In this document: in pieces, positions 6,247 through 6,403 of the stretch
How the letters are laid out: the number at the start of each line of letters is the position of its first letter
Numbering within the stretch: position 1 is the stretch's first letter
Assembly (NCBI GenBank): GCA_030529305.1
Contig: JAUMXD010000060.1
Span: 2,795 to 9,197 of the forward strand
Source: Allobrachymonas sp.
GTDB lineage: Bacteria > Pseudomonadota > Gammaproteobacteria > Burkholderiales > Burkholderiaceae
Direction of reading: 5' to 3'
DNA length: 6,403 nt
Translations under genes and position numbers: made by a program
Notes under the pieces: model-generated
The model's database searches: none
Told to the model about the DNA's origin: nothing
What the model saw: the letters and a program-made list of their open reading frames with translations, nothing else

Positions 6247-6403
6247 ATGACCCTGCCACCCAACATGCCCGCTGCGCCTGCCACCCCTAACTACGTGGCC
6301 CTGCGCTATCCGCTCATCGTTTTCGATTGGGATGGCACCTTGTTCGATTCGGCCGGCAACATCGTGCGCAGCCTGCAAGCCGCCGTGGCCGAAATGGGCG
6401 GCA
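6247..6403 (+). CDS. HAD-superfamily hydrolase, phosphoglycolate-phosphatase-like (partial, 3' end outside window)
   Basis: Only the first 52 codons are present, with no stop before the window edge. HAD motif I is plain: IVFDWDGTLFDS (residues 24-35), where D27 would be the nucleophile and D29 the general acid/base. The following helix (NIVRSLQAAVAEMGG) fits the start of a subfamily IA cap domain, as in Gph-like phosphatases. AAGGG lies 11 bases before the ATG at 6247. A second in-frame ATG at 6265 would give a shorter N-terminus, and the first 20 residues are Pro/Ala-rich and not needed for the fold, so the exact start is uncertain. The protein would be a cytoplasmic phosphatase acting on a small phosphorylated metabolite. 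Motifs II-IV lie outside the window, so the substrate class cannot be judged. I see no functional link to the efflux pump. Confidence 0.85.
   Translation, partial: MTLPPNMPAAPATPNYVALRYPLIVFDWDGTLFDSAGNIVRSLQAAVAEMGG

Noticed and set aside
1..6403. CRISPR arrays, insertion sequences, tRNA or rRNA genes
   Set aside because: I saw no spaced direct repeats, no transposase or terminal inverted repeats, and no tRNA- or rRNA-like sequence.

Overview
The window is GC-rich with long, ordinary coding frames. Its proteins look most like those of a betaproteobacterium, probably order Burkholderiales. That placement is inferred from protein style and base composition only; no rRNA or other marker gene is present. 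Almost all of the DNA is explained by five protein genes and one notable intergenic region.

Layout. Bases 1-24 hold three exact tandem copies of an 8-base unit at the very edge of the window. A class I SAM-dependent methyltransferase gene lies on the minus strand (54-671), with a good ribosome binding site. Bases 672-1078 form a 407-base divergent intergenic region. It contains a strikingly AT-rich island with a 12-base palindrome, a strong plus-strand intrinsic terminator with no plus-strand gene before it in the window, and a further inverted repeat. On the plus strand there follows a compact three-gene operon: a MacA-type periplasmic adaptor (1079-2455), a MacB-type ABC transporter (2489-4468) and a NodT/OprM-type outer-membrane factor lipoprotein (4498-6165), with gaps of only 33 and 29 bases. 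After 81 bases comes the start of a HAD-superfamily phosphatase gene (6247 onward), cut by the window edge.

How the genes work together. MacB would use ATP in the cytoplasm to drive conformational changes of its inner-membrane and periplasmic domains. MacA would bridge it to the outer membrane, and the NodT-type protein would supply the exit duct. The operon therefore encodes a complete tripartite efflux or secretion pump that need not borrow a chromosomal TolC. E. coli encodes macAB without its outer-membrane partner, whereas PvdRT-OpmQ of Pseudomonas has the three-gene form seen here. Nothing in the window identifies the substrate.

I see no convincing new system. The points most worth a second look are the structured, gene-free leader before macA (orphan terminator, AT island, palindrome), the long Ala/Pro/Gly-rich insertion in MacA, the octamer repeat at the left edge, and a T8 run inside macB where slippage would cut the protein before its last three membrane segments.
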